A DNA stretch of 64,000 nucleotides from Nodosilinea sp. FACHB-141 (GCF_014696135.1 NZ_JACJPP010000011.1:620001-684000); one strand, 5' to 3'. Numbered from the stretch's first letter, positions 8,928 to 18,082 are shown. Numbers and translations are program-made. Notes: generated from the letters alone by a model not told the origin.

Positions 8928-9568
8928 TCCGCCAAGCGGCTCTAGCGGCGGGCACTGTAATGCTGCTGGTGTTGGGTGGAGATCTTCAAGCTCAGGAGCC
9001 GCCTGAGCCCAACTATTTGCGACCCGCTGAACCCTGCCCAAGCGACCCCCAAGTGCTCGCCACCCAACTTTTGGCCGACCTGCCCAGCTACGCTAACCGG
9101 GTGTCTAGCCGCAACCTAGATCTATCTACTAACCCCATCCAACCTGTAACCACTATCTTGGTGGCCAGTGCCCCTGACTTCACCCCCCTAGATCTGTCCC
9201 AGCTATTGCCCACAGGGGCGACGAGCGAAGGTGAAGCTGACACAGACCTGCAGCAGGTGTTTTTTACCACCCTAGAGCGGCAGTACTGGCAAGGGCGACC
9301 GACATCCCTGCAACATTATCACTGGCTGTTTCTCGCCCCAACTCAGGACGGTTGGCACATGGCCCTGCTGTTTTCTAGCCTAGGCCCCTATTCAAATAGT
9401 GGGCCCTTAGGCTCTAGCAGTCGCCCTCCCACCCCACCCCAGGAGAGCAGCGACGGTATTGTGGGTCAGGCGGTGAGGCTTTGGCTGCGCGACTGTCGGT
9501 TTGAGGCAGTGTTTCCAGCCGATGCTGAGGTCGAAAGAGTTTCTCCAGACCCATCGACAAATCCGTAG
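8903..9568 (+). CDS. Secreted protein of unknown function
   Basis: 221 aa from the ATG at 8903, which lies inside the 3' end of pyrF. I do not recognise the family. Residues 8-32 form a likely Sec signal peptide ([22 protein letters not shown]), so the protein is exported. The mature part is acidic with Pro-rich patches, two Trp/His-rich segments ([22 protein letters not shown] and [16 protein letters not shown]), and a late conserved-looking block ([20 protein letters not shown]). The 25-bp overlap with pyrF implies translational coupling. The last 103 bp overlap the convergent cofH gene. Codon use resembles that of neighbouring genes, which supports it being real. Confidence 0.7.
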   Translation: MFHCDRSLVRQAALAAGTVMLLVLGGDLQAQEPPEPNYLRPAEPCPSDPQVLATQLLADLPSYANRVSSRNLDLSTNPIQPVTTILVASAPDFTPLDLSQLLPTGATSEGEADTDLQQVFFTTLERQYWQGRPTSLQHYHWLFLAPTQDGWHMALLFSSLGPYSNSGPLGSSSRPPTPPQESSDGIVGQAVRLWLRDCRFEAVFPADAEVERVSPDPSTNP

Positions 9569-10689
9569 AGGGTGTCGCGCTGGCGGGCGGGGCGGTTACA
9601 GGCGGCGATCGCCCCCCGCAGTTCCGCCACCGTCATGCAGGTTCCCCCCTGGGCTCCGGCCATGGTGGTAATGTGCTCTTCCATCAGGGTGCCGCCGATG
9701 TCGTTGCAGCCCCAGGTCAGCGCCTCGGCAGCGCCGCTCAGCCCCAGTTTCACCCAGCTAGGCTGGTGGTTGACAATCCAGTTACCTAGGTAAATGCGGG
9801 CTACTGCTATCAGCAGCAGTGCATCGGCCAGCACCGGCTGGTCGCGTCCCACACGGCGGCGCAGAGGTTTGGGTGCTTCCTGCCCAACAAAGGGCAGCAC
9901 AATAAATTCAGTTATCGCCGCCAAGTGGCCGGCCTCTAGGGACTGACGCTGGAGCTGACGCAGCTTTTCTAGGTGGGTAATTTGCTGAGCGGGCGTTTCA
10001 ATATGGCCCGACAGCATGGTGCTGGTGGTAGGCAAACCAATCTCATGGGCCAGCCCCACAATCTCCAGCCACGTGGCGCTGTCGATTTTCTCAGGGCACA
10101 GTACTCGCCGCACCTCGTCGTCGAGCACCTCCGCTGCCGTTCCCGGCAGTGACCCTACGCCAGCATCCCTAAAGGCCAGCAGCACGTCGCGATAGCTCAG
10201 CCCGTCCTGCCGGGCGATGAACTGCACCTCCTGGGGCGAGAAGGCGTGCAGGTGCAGGGCCGGGAACGAGCCCTTGATGGTGTCCACCAGCTTCAGGTAG
10301 TAGTTCAGGGAACGGCCGTTGATTTTGGCGTCAGGGTTCAACCCTCCCTGCATGCAGATTTCTGTAGCTCCTACAGCAACGGCTTCGGTAGTTTTTTCGA
10401 GCATGGGAGCAACGTCGAGCCAGTAGGCCCCCTCCGCTTCGGCATCGCGACGAAAGGCACAGAAGCTACAGTGCTGCTCACAGATATTGGTGAAGTTGAT
10501 GTTGCGGTTGACCACATAGGTGACGGTCTCTCCCACCTGCTGCTGGCGTAGGGTGTCAGCCGTGTCGCGAATCGCTGCCAGGGCCGCAGAATCCTGCGGC
10601 TGCAAAAGCGCTACCCCCTCAGTCGGGGTAATATCGCCACCAGCCAATGCCTTAGCGAGAATCTGCTCAATTTCCATAGCTGCCAGCAT
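9466..10689 (-). CDS. cofH: FO synthase subunit 2, 5-amino-6-(D-ribitylamino)uracil:L-tyrosine 4-hydroxyphenyl transferase
   Basis: 407 aa; MEIEQ at 10677 is an alternative start. A radical SAM enzyme that, with CofG, makes the deazaflavin chromophore FO. The [4Fe-4S] motif CEQHCSFC (C-x3-C-x2-C) occurs near residue 70, within [19 protein letters not shown], a hallmark of CofH. Downstream blocks [23 protein letters not shown] and GGTLMEEHI match the family. In cyanobacteria FO serves as an antenna of DNA photolyase rather than F420. cofG is not in the window. The C-terminal 35 residues or so are Ser/Gln-rich and extend into the overlap with the convergent secreted-protein gene. Confidence 0.94.
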   Translation of the reverse strand: MLAAMEIEQILAKALAGGDITPTEGVALLQPQDSAALAAIRDTADTLRQQQVGETVTYVVNRNINFTNICEQHCSFCAFRRDAEAEGAYWLDVAPMLEKTTEAVAVGATEICMQGGLNPDAKINGRSLNYYLKLVDTIKGSFPALHLHAFSPQEVQFIARQDGLSYRDVLLAFRDAGVGSLPGTAAEVLDDEVRRVLCPEKIDSATWLEIVGLAHEIGLPTTSTMLSGHIETPAQQITHLEKLRQLQRQSLEAGHLAAITEFIVLPFVGQEAPKPLRRRVGRDQPVLADALLLIAVARIYLGNWIVNHQPSWVKLGLSGAAEALTWGCNDIGGTLMEEHITTMAGAQGGTCMTVAELRGAIAACNRPARQRDTLYGFVDGSGETLSTSASAGNTASNRQSRSQSLTA

Positions 10690-10761
10690 CCACCGTTACA
10701 AAATCACTTCTTTATTGTGGCGATGGACTGAGTTTCTAGCAGGCAAATTTATTTCGTCATC

Positions 10762-10801
10762 AAAAAGCCCGTGTTTTCAAAGCTGAAAACACGGGCTTTT
10801 T
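10762..10801 (-). terminator. Intrinsic terminator, bidirectional
   Basis: Perfect hairpin of AAAAAGCCCGTGTTTTC and its complement with a six-base loop, flanked by A-run and T-run, so it can work on both strands. It stands 19 bp past the stop of the minus-strand epimerase gene and upstream of cofH, and so separates these two transcripts. Confidence 0.92.
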
Positions 10802-10819
10802 GCCTAAGCCTGACAACTA

Positions 10820-11878
10820 CTAACCCTGGGCAACAGTCTCTAGGGTGGGGGTGGCAGGGGCCTTGGCCAGCATGTCGCTCAGTAGGCACTGGTCGCTGAC
10901 GCTGCGGTCGAGAGCCGCCTCTAAGGTGTAGCGGGGAGTCCAGTTCAGCGTTTTTTTGGCCTTAGCGTTGTTGTAACGAAAGGGCTTCAGCCGCGCATCT
11001 AGGCTGGCAGGAATCAGTAGACCCGGCAGGCGCGCCTTGCCCTTGAGCAATTGCTGATTCACAAACCAGGCCAAACTGGAAACGCTGCGCATCATACCCC
11101 AGGGCATGGGAATGACCTGGGGCGGGTTCTCGGTACGCTTCACCAGAGCCGTAGTGAATTGACGGCGGGTGGGCAAATTGTCGTCTACCACGTTGATCAC
11201 TTCGCCAGCGGCAGCGGCACTGCCCACTGACAGCACAATGGCCTCGGCGCAGTTTTCGACATAGGTGACAGGAATCAGGGCATTAGGGCCAATGAGCAGC
11301 CATTTGGAGCCAAAATCGGCCCCGTGACAGGCGTTCCATAGCGCTTCGCGACCGTAGATCATGCCGGGACGAATTAGGGTAACGGTAGCCCCATTGGCGT
11401 CGCCCCACTCGCGCATCAGGTCTTCTTGAATCAGCTTAGTTTGGGCGTAGGCGTCACGGTACTCGGGTTCAGACTCGATGGGAAAGGCTTCGTCAATCAC
11501 CCGATTGACCGCGGGATTGAAGTAGTCGTACACCGAGAAGGTGCTGGTGGCCACCAGCTTCTTGACGGCGGCGGTGGACATGGCACCCAGCAGGTTTTCG
11601 GTGGTGAGCACGGTGCCCGCAAAGCGATCGTAGAAATCGCCACCCTTCACCGCCGCCATGTGAATGACGCAGTCAACGTCGCCGAGGGCTTCGGCAATGC
11701 CCCGGCCCTGGCGCAGGTCGAGGCGCACCAGCTCCACCGCAGGGTGGTCAGCCCAGGCCAGACTTGAGGCATCGGTGGCGGGGCGCACCACTGCCTTAAC
11801 GGTGTAGCCCTGTCGTACCGCCTCAGCCACCACGTACTTGCCTAAAAATCCCGATGCTCCAGTAATAAACAGCTTCAT
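10820..11878 (-). CDS. NAD-dependent epimerase/dehydratase (extended SDR)
   Basis: 352 aa. The N-terminal dinucleotide-binding motif is GASGFLGKYV (TGxxGxxG). The extended-SDR catalytic region shows STFSVYD and then YAQTKLIQE (a Y-x3-K motif), followed by RPGMIYG. These features fit enzymes acting on nucleotide sugars or 3-beta-hydroxysteroid-like substrates; the exact substrate is unclear. The start overlaps the stop of the Gfo/Idh/MocA oxidoreductase gene by four bases, so the two form an operon and may act in sequence on the same sugar. A strong terminator follows. Confidence 0.85.
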   Translation of the reverse strand: MKLFITGASGFLGKYVVAEAVRQGYTVKAVVRPATDASSLAWADHPAVELVRLDLRQGRGIAEALGDVDCVIHMAAVKGGDFYDRFAGTVLTTENLLGAMSTAAVKKLVATSTFSVYDYFNPAVNRVIDEAFPIESEPEYRDAYAQTKLIQEDLMREWGDANGATVTLIRPGMIYGREALWNACHGADFGSKWLLIGPNALIPVTYVENCAEAIVLSVGSAAAAGEVINVVDDNLPTRRQFTTALVKRTENPPQVIPMPWGMMRSVSSLAWFVNQQLLKGKARLPGLLIPASLDARLKPFRYNNAKAKKTLNWTPRYTLEAALDRSVSDQCLLSDMLAKAPATPTLETVAQG

Positions 11879-12933
11879 ACGCGGTTCTCCTCTGCAAGTA
11901 GGGTTTCGATTAGTCGGTTGGTTTTGTCCATATCTTCAAAGCTCACCGGCATGGGCCGATTGTGAAGAATGGCGGCATAGGTCTGGTCGAGCAAGCGGTG
12001 CAGGCCTTCATAGGGGGTGCGCTGCATGACTTTGTTGCGGAAGTTTTTGACGCTGGAACCCATCAAGTCCCATCCGTTGACGAAGTGGTTGATCAGCGGT
12101 GACAGTTGCTCACCCCCGGCCCGAGGAATCACGGTCCGTAGGTAGGGCTGAAACAGGTCGGTTTCGGCGTAGCCTCGGCTACCTCTGACAAATAGAGTAA
12201 AACACTCAGGTTTGGTGTAGCAGGTAAACCGCAGGCGTGCGTGCTGCTGGCCGTTGAGCAAAATGGCATCAAGGTCGTCGTACTTAAATAGATCTCCGCC
12301 GCCGTGGTTGCTCCAAGCTGCTGCGACCCGGTCTACCTCGGGCATAAACCGCAGCAGCAGATAGGCCATGTGGGTAATGACGTCGTGCACGACTCCAGCG
12401 GGCAGCTTGTGTACAGGGTTGGGCAAGTTGCGATCGGCAAAGCGCCCACCTGCCTCGCGGTAGCCTAGGGCGACACGCACTTCAACCTCTTGCACCTCGC
12501 CTAGAGTGCCGTCTTTGACCATCTCTTCAATTTTGAGAATGGCTTCGTTAAACCGGTAGTTGTGGTTTTCGATCAGGTGCAGGTTTTTCTCTTGAGCCAA
12601 ATGCCAGAGGGTTTTGAAATCCTCATAGGTGGGCGTAATTGGCTTTTCGCAGATCACGTGAGCTTGGGCATTGAGGCAGTCGGTGACCAACTTTTGGTGA
12701 GTGTTCGGCGGGGTCAAGATGTGAACCACGTCGGGCTTGGTTTCCGCCAGCATGGCCTGGTAATCGGTGAAGGCTTGGCCAGCATGAAATGTCTCAGCGG
12801 CGTACTTAGCGGCGGCGGCAGACAGATCGCACACCCCAACTAGCTCGCTGTGGTCAGAACTATCTAAAAAGCTCAAATGTTGTTTGGAAATAACGCCGGT
12901 ACCAATGACCGCAGCCTTTAGAGATTTACCCAT
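11875..12933 (-). CDS. Gfo/Idh/MocA family oxidoreductase
   Basis: 352 aa from the ATG at 12933 (an in-frame start at 12951 adds six residues). The Rossmann motif is AAVIGTGVISKQHL near the N-terminus, and the family signature CEKPITPTYEDF carries the conserved Glu-Lys-Pro. The C-terminal alpha/beta domain includes HDVITHMAYLLLRF. Family members oxidise or reduce sugars and nucleotide sugars with NAD(P). It is translationally coupled to the epimerase gene and divergent from the exopolysaccharide export genes 400 bp away, so a role in making an unusual sugar for a surface polysaccharide is a reasonable inference. Confidence 0.87.
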   Translation of the reverse strand: MGKSLKAAVIGTGVISKQHLSFLDSSDHSELVGVCDLSAAAAKYAAETFHAGQAFTDYQAMLAETKPDVVHILTPPNTHQKLVTDCLNAQAHVICEKPITPTYEDFKTLWHLAQEKNLHLIENHNYRFNEAILKIEEMVKDGTLGEVQEVEVRVALGYREAGGRFADRNLPNPVHKLPAGVVHDVITHMAYLLLRFMPEVDRVAAAWSNHGGGDLFKYDDLDAILLNGQQHARLRFTCYTKPECFTLFVRGSRGYAETDLFQPYLRTVIPRAGGEQLSPLINHFVNGWDLMGSSVKNFRNKVMQRTPYEGLHRLLDQTYAAILHNRPMPVSFEDMDKTNRLIETLLAEENRV

Positions 12934-13346
12934 TGAAGATACCTGTAGCAAGCCAGCTAAAACTAATCATAGAGATGTATCTAGACGGACAATTGAGCTA
13001 CGTAAGGCTGAGTTTTACCCACCCCTAACTGGTGTACAGGCTATACGGCTGAACCAACAACGTGGGAAAAGCAAGAAATATTGCCAAGAAATTCAAATCT
13101 GTAGTTACACCGTAAAGTTTTTGCAAACTGCCGTACATACAAACTGAAGCTCGGTTGCCACACCCCCAAGAGAGAAACTGGCGATGCATCTGGTTATCGG
13201 CAACCTGCTCTGGAAGGTGCAGCAGAGGCACATTCAAAATTAGCGACTTTCTTCCCACAAGGCTGCGCCGAACTCTGTCCCACTGCTAGAAAAATGGGTC
13301 AATATTGGGTATTCTCCACTGCGATCGCGTCCCTACGGTTAAGGCT
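12934..13346. other. 413-bp divergent intergenic region between oxidoreductase operon and wza-like gene
   Basis: No supported gene. It is less GC-rich than its flanks (for example 13060-13145) and must contain promoters for both transcripts. I could not identify a convincing -35/-10 pair or a strong hairpin. A TTG at 13305 would extend the export gene upstream by 14 codons. Confidence 0.5.
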
Positions 13347-14495
13347 ATGGTTTTTTGTGGTTTGGCCAAAGGCTATAGGTCTGGGGCGGCAGCTCAGAGG
13401 CTAGGGCGCTGGGGTGGTCTGACGGGCCTTTGGTTGGTAACTGCGATCGCCCCGGCGATCGCCCAAACACCCCCAGCGGCATTACCCGATCGCCTCCCAG
13501 GTTCTAGCTTGAGGCTAGAATCCGAGAGCCTGGACGATGTCTTTGATGACTACCGTTTGGGGCCTGGAGACGGCATTTTTGTCGGAGTGCAGCGGTTTCC
13601 CGACCTGAGCTTTCCGGCCACTTTAGATATTCAAGGCAACGTGGTGCTACCCCTAGCCGGCACCCTTAACCTCACTGGGCTCACCCTAGAAGAGGCTCGC
13701 GAAACAATTTTCGACCGCTACAACCAGTACGTGGTCAATCCTGATGTGTCAGTGATTCTCACCACCCAGCGCCCAGTAGAAGTGACGGTGGTGGGCGAGG
13801 TACCCCGTCCAGGGTTTTACCCCTTGCAGGCGCCGCAGCTATCGGTGGCGCTGCTGACAGCCGGAGGCTCTACCACCCTGGCGGATTTGCGTCTGGTGCA
13901 AGTGGATCGGCCCCTGGAGAGCGGCGATATACTGTCGCGCACCATAGATTTGTTCACCCCACTCCTCCAGGGTGAACCCATTCCCCAGGTGAGGTTACAG
14001 GACGGCGATGTGGTCACGGTGCCCCGCCTATCTCCAGAGGATGTAGAGAGCTACGATCGCGCCCTAGTGGCCAGTTCAACCCTGGCTCGGCCCGAAATTA
14101 CCATCCGTATCCTTAACCGAGCGGCCGGGGCGCGGGGCGGAGAAGCTCGCTTTGGAGCGATTAATCTGCGCAACGGCAGCCGCTTTTTAGATGCCCTGGC
14201 CGTGGCAGGGGTCAACCCCGATGTGGCCGCCTATAACCGCATTGCGGTGCTGCGATTTAACCCCGAAACCGGTTCGGCCGACACGATCACGGTGAATGCG
14301 ACGGCGGCGGTAAACGGTGACTTGAGCCAGAACATTCCCCTTCAGGAAAACGACATCCTGGTGGTTGACCGCAACCTGCTGGCGCGGGTCAGCTATGCTC
14401 TCAATACCTTTACTCAGCCCTTTCGCGATGTGTTGGGCTTTTTGCTCTTTTTTGACTCCCTGACCGATTCAGCAGACTCGTTATTTAGACCCTAG
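13347..14495 (+). CDS. Polysaccharide biosynthesis/export protein (Wza-like, SLBB domain)
   Basis: 382 aa from the ATG at 13347. A signal peptide (GLWLVTAIAPAIAQT) targets it to the outer membrane or periplasm; no lipobox is visible, unlike E. coli Wza. The Poly_export domain begins at DYRLGPGDGIFVGVQRFPDLSF and runs through LPLAGTLNLTGLTLEEARETI; SLBB beta-grasp domains follow (VTVVGEVPRPGFYPL, then repeated -L-DGDVV- and ENDILVV segments). Such proteins form the outer-membrane channel of Wzy- or ABC-dependent capsule and exopolysaccharide export. The next gene encodes the matching inner-membrane co-polymerase. Confidence 0.9.
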   Translation: MVFCGLAKGYRSGAAAQRLGRWGGLTGLWLVTAIAPAIAQTPPAALPDRLPGSSLRLESESLDDVFDDYRLGPGDGIFVGVQRFPDLSFPATLDIQGNVVLPLAGTLNLTGLTLEEARETIFDRYNQYVVNPDVSVILTTQRPVEVTVVGEVPRPGFYPLQAPQLSVALLTAGGSTTLADLRLVQVDRPLESGDILSRTIDLFTPLLQGEPIPQVRLQDGDVVTVPRLSPEDVESYDRALVASSTLARPEITIRILNRAAGARGGEARFGAINLRNGSRFLDALAVAGVNPDVAAYNRIAVLRFNPETGSADTITVNATAAVNGDLSQNIPLQENDILVVDRNLLARVSYALNTFTQPFRDVLGFLLFFDSLTDSADSLFRP

Positions 14496-14518
14496 GGTTT
14501 TAGACCCTGAGAACGGCG

Positions 14519-16696
14519 ATGGTTTCTCCTTTTATTAAGCGCTATCTGCTGGCCCTAGACCGCTACAAGTGGCCTAGCTTGGCAACCCTGCTGGGCATTT
14601 TGGGCATTTCAGCAGTGGTGGCCGTGCAGCCCCCGCCGCCCCCGCAATACCGGGCCGAGGGGGTGCTGGTGCAAAATGCGCCAGTCGTTGCCCTGACCAC
14701 CACCGGTACCGAGGTGCAGCAGCGGGGTCAGGGCATTATTTCAGAGGAGTTTCTGCTGGCTGACGTGCTGCTGCAGCAGGTGTCCCAGGAGCTAGAGCGG
14801 CGAGGGATTTCAATGGATCCTGAAACCTTGCGATACCGCACCACGGTCAAGCTAGAGGGGGAAGAAAATGTGGTGCAGCGGGTCACAGTCACCTTTCGCG
14901 GGGCCGACGAAGAGCAGACCCAGCTCACCCTCAGCCTGCTATTCGAGGCCATGGTGGAGCTGAGCCGAGTCACCAACCGGGCCAGAATTGGAGCCATTGT
15001 GACTGCGTTAGACGAGCGTCTGCCAGCCGTAGAAGCTGATCTGCGAGCCGCCGAGCAGGCCCTCGAAGTCTACGATCGCACCGAAGGCCCGGCCATTCAA
15101 GCAGCCCTCGACGGCAGCCTGCTAGGGGCGATCTCGGGTGGGCAGCAGCAGCAGCGCCAGAACCAAATCACGTTGGCGGGGCTAGATTCCCAGATTCAAA
15201 GCCTCCAGCAGCAGCTGGGGCTGACGCCGGGGGAGGCCTTCACCGCTTCGGCCTTGAGCGCTGACCCGATTATTGCCCAGCTGCGATCGCAGATTTTAGA
15301 GAGCGAGACCCAGCTCAAGCTGCTGTCGGCCACCCTGCGCGAGTCGCACCCCACCATTCAAGACCTGCGCCAAAACCTGGCCGCCTACAATGCCCTGCTG
15401 GCCGAGCGTGCCCAGGAGGTGATTGGGGGGCAAGACCTAGCCGCCCTGCCCAGCGTTAGCGAAGTGCGCCAAAACAGCACCCTCGACCCGGCCCGCGCCG
15501 CCCTGGCCAACCAGCTGGTCACCCTCAGCGCCCAGCGGGCCGCCCTGGCCAGCCAGCAGCAGGTGCTCCGCCAAAGCGATGGCCAACTGCGTCAGCAGTA
15601 CTCCAGCCTGCCCAACAAGCAGCTGGAGCGCAACCGCCTCGCCCAGCAGGTGGCCCTCAACCAGGCTCTCTACGACCAAATTCAGGCCAAACGCATTGAT
15701 GCCCAAGCCGCTGAGGCCGAGACCGCCAGCAGCCTCACTGTCGCTCAACCGCCCACCACCACCCTCCAGGCCGACCCGCCCACCAGCCCCGTCGTGGTTA
15801 TGGCCGTCGGCGGACTACTGGGAATTGTTGCCGCCGGGGCCGTGGTCTTTTTGCTCGATCTGCTCGACAGTACTGCCCGCACCCCCGAAGATCTCCAAAA
15901 CATTTTGAGCGATCAGGATGTGCCGGTGTTGGGGCTAGTCCCGGCTTTAGCTGCCACGTCTTCCCAAGGTTGGCCGATTCTCTACCAGCCCCAGACTGCC
16001 GACCTGGAGATTTATGAGCGACTGCGCAGCAGCCTGCGGCGGGCGGGCAGCTTGTCTGAGGCTGGGACACCCCCGTGGGTGGTGCTAGTCGTCAGCAGCC
16101 GGTCGGGAGAAGGTAAAACTACCAGCGCCTTTAACCTGGGCATTGCCGCTGCTCGCGCCGGACGCCGAACCCTAATTGTTGAAGCCGACCTGCGCCAGCC
16201 CTCCTGCGGTCACCGGCTAGGGGTCAAGCTCAACCCAGCTGCCATCTCTGCACCGCTGCACTACTACGCCGGGCGGCAGCAGGAGCCAATTCAGCTCGCG
16301 CCCTGGGTCGAAAACCTGTACCTAGCTCCCAGCCCCGGCCCCCAACCCCACCCGGCCGCCATCCTGGAGTCGAGCGAGATGGGGCAATTTTTAACCGACG
16401 CTCGCGCTCGGTTTGACCTGGTACTGATTGACGCGCCGCCTCTGGGCAACAGCAACGACGCCCTGCTGCTTGGGGCCGCCAGCGATGGGCTACTGCTGGT
16501 GACCCGCCCCGGCTACACCGACAAAGCGGTGCTAGAGGCTCTGTTAGAACAGCTGTTAGAAAACGAAGACCTGCCGCTGCTGGGTGCGATCGTCAATGCC
16601 GCCGATCGCACCGCCGCCTCTGCCACCCCTCCTCCGGCCGACAGTGCCGCTGTCACCCCCGGCCCCCAGCCCCTGGTTCGCTCCATCGACTTTTAG
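14519..16696 (+). CDS. Polysaccharide co-polymerase with BY-kinase-like ATPase domain (Wzc-like)
   Basis: 725 aa. The N-terminal Wzz domain has a first membrane segment near residues 21-38 and a long coiled periplasmic region rich in Gln/Glu/Ala (about 150-390); a second membrane segment lies at about 424-445 (VVVMAVGGLLGIVAAGAVVF). The cytoplasmic part carries Walker A SSRSGEGKTT, Walker A' VEADLRQP and Walker B LVLIDAPP, as in bacterial tyrosine kinases. The C-terminus is Ala/Pro-rich (PPPADSAAVTPGPQPLVRSIDF) and has no tyrosine cluster, so classical autophosphorylation of a Tyr tail is not possible. Begins 23 bp after the Wza-like gene. Confidence 0.9.
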   Translation: MVSPFIKRYLLALDRYKWPSLATLLGILGISAVVAVQPPPPPQYRAEGVLVQNAPVVALTTTGTEVQQRGQGIISEEFLLADVLLQQVSQELERRGISMDPETLRYRTTVKLEGEENVVQRVTVTFRGADEEQTQLTLSLLFEAMVELSRVTNRARIGAIVTALDERLPAVEADLRAAEQALEVYDRTEGPAIQAALDGSLLGAISGGQQQQRQNQITLAGLDSQIQSLQQQLGLTPGEAFTASALSADPIIAQLRSQILESETQLKLLSATLRESHPTIQDLRQNLAAYNALLAERAQEVIGGQDLAALPSVSEVRQNSTLDPARAALANQLVTLSAQRAALASQQQVLRQSDGQLRQQYSSLPNKQLERNRLAQQVALNQALYDQIQAKRIDAQAAEAETASSLTVAQPPTTTLQADPPTSPVVVMAVGGLLGIVAAGAVVFLLDLLDSTARTPEDLQNILSDQDVPVLGLVPALAATSSQGWPILYQPQTADLEIYERLRSSLRRAGSLSEAGTPPWVVLVVSSRSGEGKTTSAFNLGIAAARAGRRTLIVEADLRQPSCGHRLGVKLNPAAISAPLHYYAGRQQEPIQLAPWVENLYLAPSPGPQPHPAAILESSEMGQFLTDARARFDLVLIDAPPLGNSNDALLLGAASDGLLLVTRPGYTDKAVLEALLEQLLENEDLPLLGAIVNAADRTAASATPPPADSAAVTPGPQPLVRSIDF

Positions 16697-16758
16697 CAGC
16701 GACTTTTAGCAGGGTAAGCCAATAGGGTAGGATCGTAGGCTGTAGCGTCTAGGAACGT

Positions 16759-16764
16759 TAAGGA
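16759..16764 (+). promoter_or_regulatory. Ribosome binding site deciding a TTG start for pdxJ
   Basis: The purine run TAAGGAG (16759-16765) stands about seven bases before the TTG at 16773 and supports that rare initiation codon; the protein begins at the family's normal N-terminus from there. Confidence 0.75.
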
Positions 16765-16772
16765 GCGATCGC

Positions 16773-17483
16773 TTGCCTACCCTGGGAGTCAACATCGACC
16801 ACATTGCCACGATTCGCCAGGCCCGCCGCACCGTTGAGCCCGACCCTGTGGCCGCAGCCGTGCTGGCCGAGCTAGCCGGGGCCGACGGCATCACCGTGCA
16901 CCTGCGCGAAGACCGTCGCCACATGCAAGACCGCGACGTGCGCCTGCTGCGGCAGATGGTGCGCACCCATCTGAATTTGGAGATGGCTGCCACCGACGAA
17001 ATGGTAGCGATCGCCCTCGATGTCAAACCCGACTACGTCACCCTGGTGCCCGAGCGGCGCGAGGAAGTCACCACTGAAGGCGGGCTAGATATTGCCGGTC
17101 AAACCGATCGGATGAAATCTGTAGTCAACACCCTTCAGAGCGCCGGCATTCCGGTCAGCCTGTTTATCGACGCTGCCAGCGACCAAATTGAGGCTTCAGC
17201 CCAGGTCGGTGCCCAGTTCATCGAGCTGCACACCGGCCCCTACGCCGAGGTCAAGGCCGAAGCCGACTGCCACCGCGAACTCGACATTCTGGCCCAGGGC
17301 ACCGCCCAGGCGATCGCTCTAGGCCTGCGGGTCAACGCTGGCCATGGCCTCACCTACTGGAACACCACCCCAGTCGCCCGCATTCCCGGCATGGAAGAGC
17401 TCAATATCGGCCACAGCATCGTCAGCCGCGCTGTACTGGTGGGCCTAGAGCGCGCCGTCCGCGAGATGAAAGCGCTGATTTAG
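16773..17483 (+). CDS. pdxJ: Pyridoxine 5'-phosphate synthase
   Basis: 236 aa with a TTG start. Condenses 3-amino-2-oxopropyl phosphate and 1-deoxy-D-xylulose 5-phosphate to pyridoxine 5'-phosphate (vitamin B6). The N-terminus [17 protein letters not shown] is the family signature, with conserved [14 protein letters not shown] and [17 protein letters not shown] blocks and a C-terminal GHGLTYWNT followed by [13 protein letters not shown]. Length is typical. It has its own good ribosome binding site 60 bp after the co-polymerase gene and is unrelated to it in function. Confidence 0.96.
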   Translation: MPTLGVNIDHIATIRQARRTVEPDPVAAAVLAELAGADGITVHLREDRRHMQDRDVRLLRQMVRTHLNLEMAATDEMVAIALDVKPDYVTLVPERREEVTTEGGLDIAGQTDRMKSVVNTLQSAGIPVSLFIDAASDQIEASAQVGAQFIELHTGPYAEVKAEADCHRELDILAQGTAQAIALGLRVNAGHGLTYWNTTPVARIPGMEELNIGHSIVSRAVLVGLERAVREMKALI

Positions 17484-17504
17484 AGTGGAAAGGAGGCTGA
17501 AGGA

Positions 17505-17640
17505 AAATTTTGAGTGTTGAGTTTTGAATTCTGAGTTTATGCCTTCACCGTCAACTCAAAACTCAACATTAAACACTCAAAACTCTCCCCTACCCATCCA
17601 CCCCCTACCCGCCCACCCCTTACCCACCTACTCACAAAGG
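17505..17640. repeat. Dyad repeat of TTTTGAGTGTT units (family B) followed by C-rich family C half
   Basis: Left arm 17507-17538 (TTTTGAGTGTTGAGTTTTGAA core) and right arm 17553-17584 are inverted copies sharing an exact 11-mer TTTTGAGTGTT. They are followed at 17586-17635 by a C-rich run of CTACCC/CCACCC units. The family B core recurs at 24244-24317 and the C-rich units recur at 39495-39554. It sits between pdxJ and the ycf54 ribosome binding site. Confidence 0.75.
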
Positions 17641-17649
17641 AGATTCCCC

Positions 17650-17982
17650 ATGACCACCTACTACTACGCCGTTGCCAGCCAAAAGTTTCTGCTCGAAGAA
17701 GAGCCCCTGGATGAAGTTCTCAAGGAGCGCCGCCGCTACTATCAGGAGCAAGAGCAGGAGGTGAATTTTTGGCTGGTCAAGTCCCCCGCTTTTTTAGATG
17801 CTCCCGAACTGGCCAGCATTAAAGCCCGCTGCCCCCAGCCCTCTGTAGCTCTAGTTTCCACCAGCAAGCAGTTCATTACCTGGGTCAAGCTGCGGTTTGA
17901 TTATGTAGGCATTGGTGAGTTTGAGGCCCCCTCCGCTACCATTCCCGATCCCCTTGCATCTCTAGATGCCATAGCGTCTTAA
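17650..17982 (+). CDS. ycf54: Ycf54 protein, accessory factor of Mg-protoporphyrin IX monomethyl ester cyclase
   Basis: 110 aa from the ATG at 17650, with an AAAGGAGA ribosome binding site at 17636-17643. The N-terminus MTTYYYAVASQKFLLEEEPLDEVLKER and the blocks NFWLVKSPAFL and KQFITWVKLRFDYVGIGEFEAP match Ycf54 (DUF2488; Slr1780 in Synechocystis). The protein is needed for assembly or stability of the aerobic cyclase (AcsF/CycI) that forms ring E of chlorophyll. The open frame extends upstream into a low-complexity repeat, but those residues are not part of the family. It stands alone. Confidence 0.95.
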   Translation: MTTYYYAVASQKFLLEEEPLDEVLKERRRYYQEQEQEVNFWLVKSPAFLDAPELASIKARCPQPSVALVSTSKQFITWVKLRFDYVGIGEFEAPSATIPDPLASLDAIAS

Positions 17983-18082
17983 GCTGAGGGCAGGCGCGAT
18001 TGCGATCAAAACCTAGAATCTCTGCCCGCGATCGCTGCTTTAGGCTAGAATCGCTGGCAGATTACGGCGGTAACAAAGAGCA

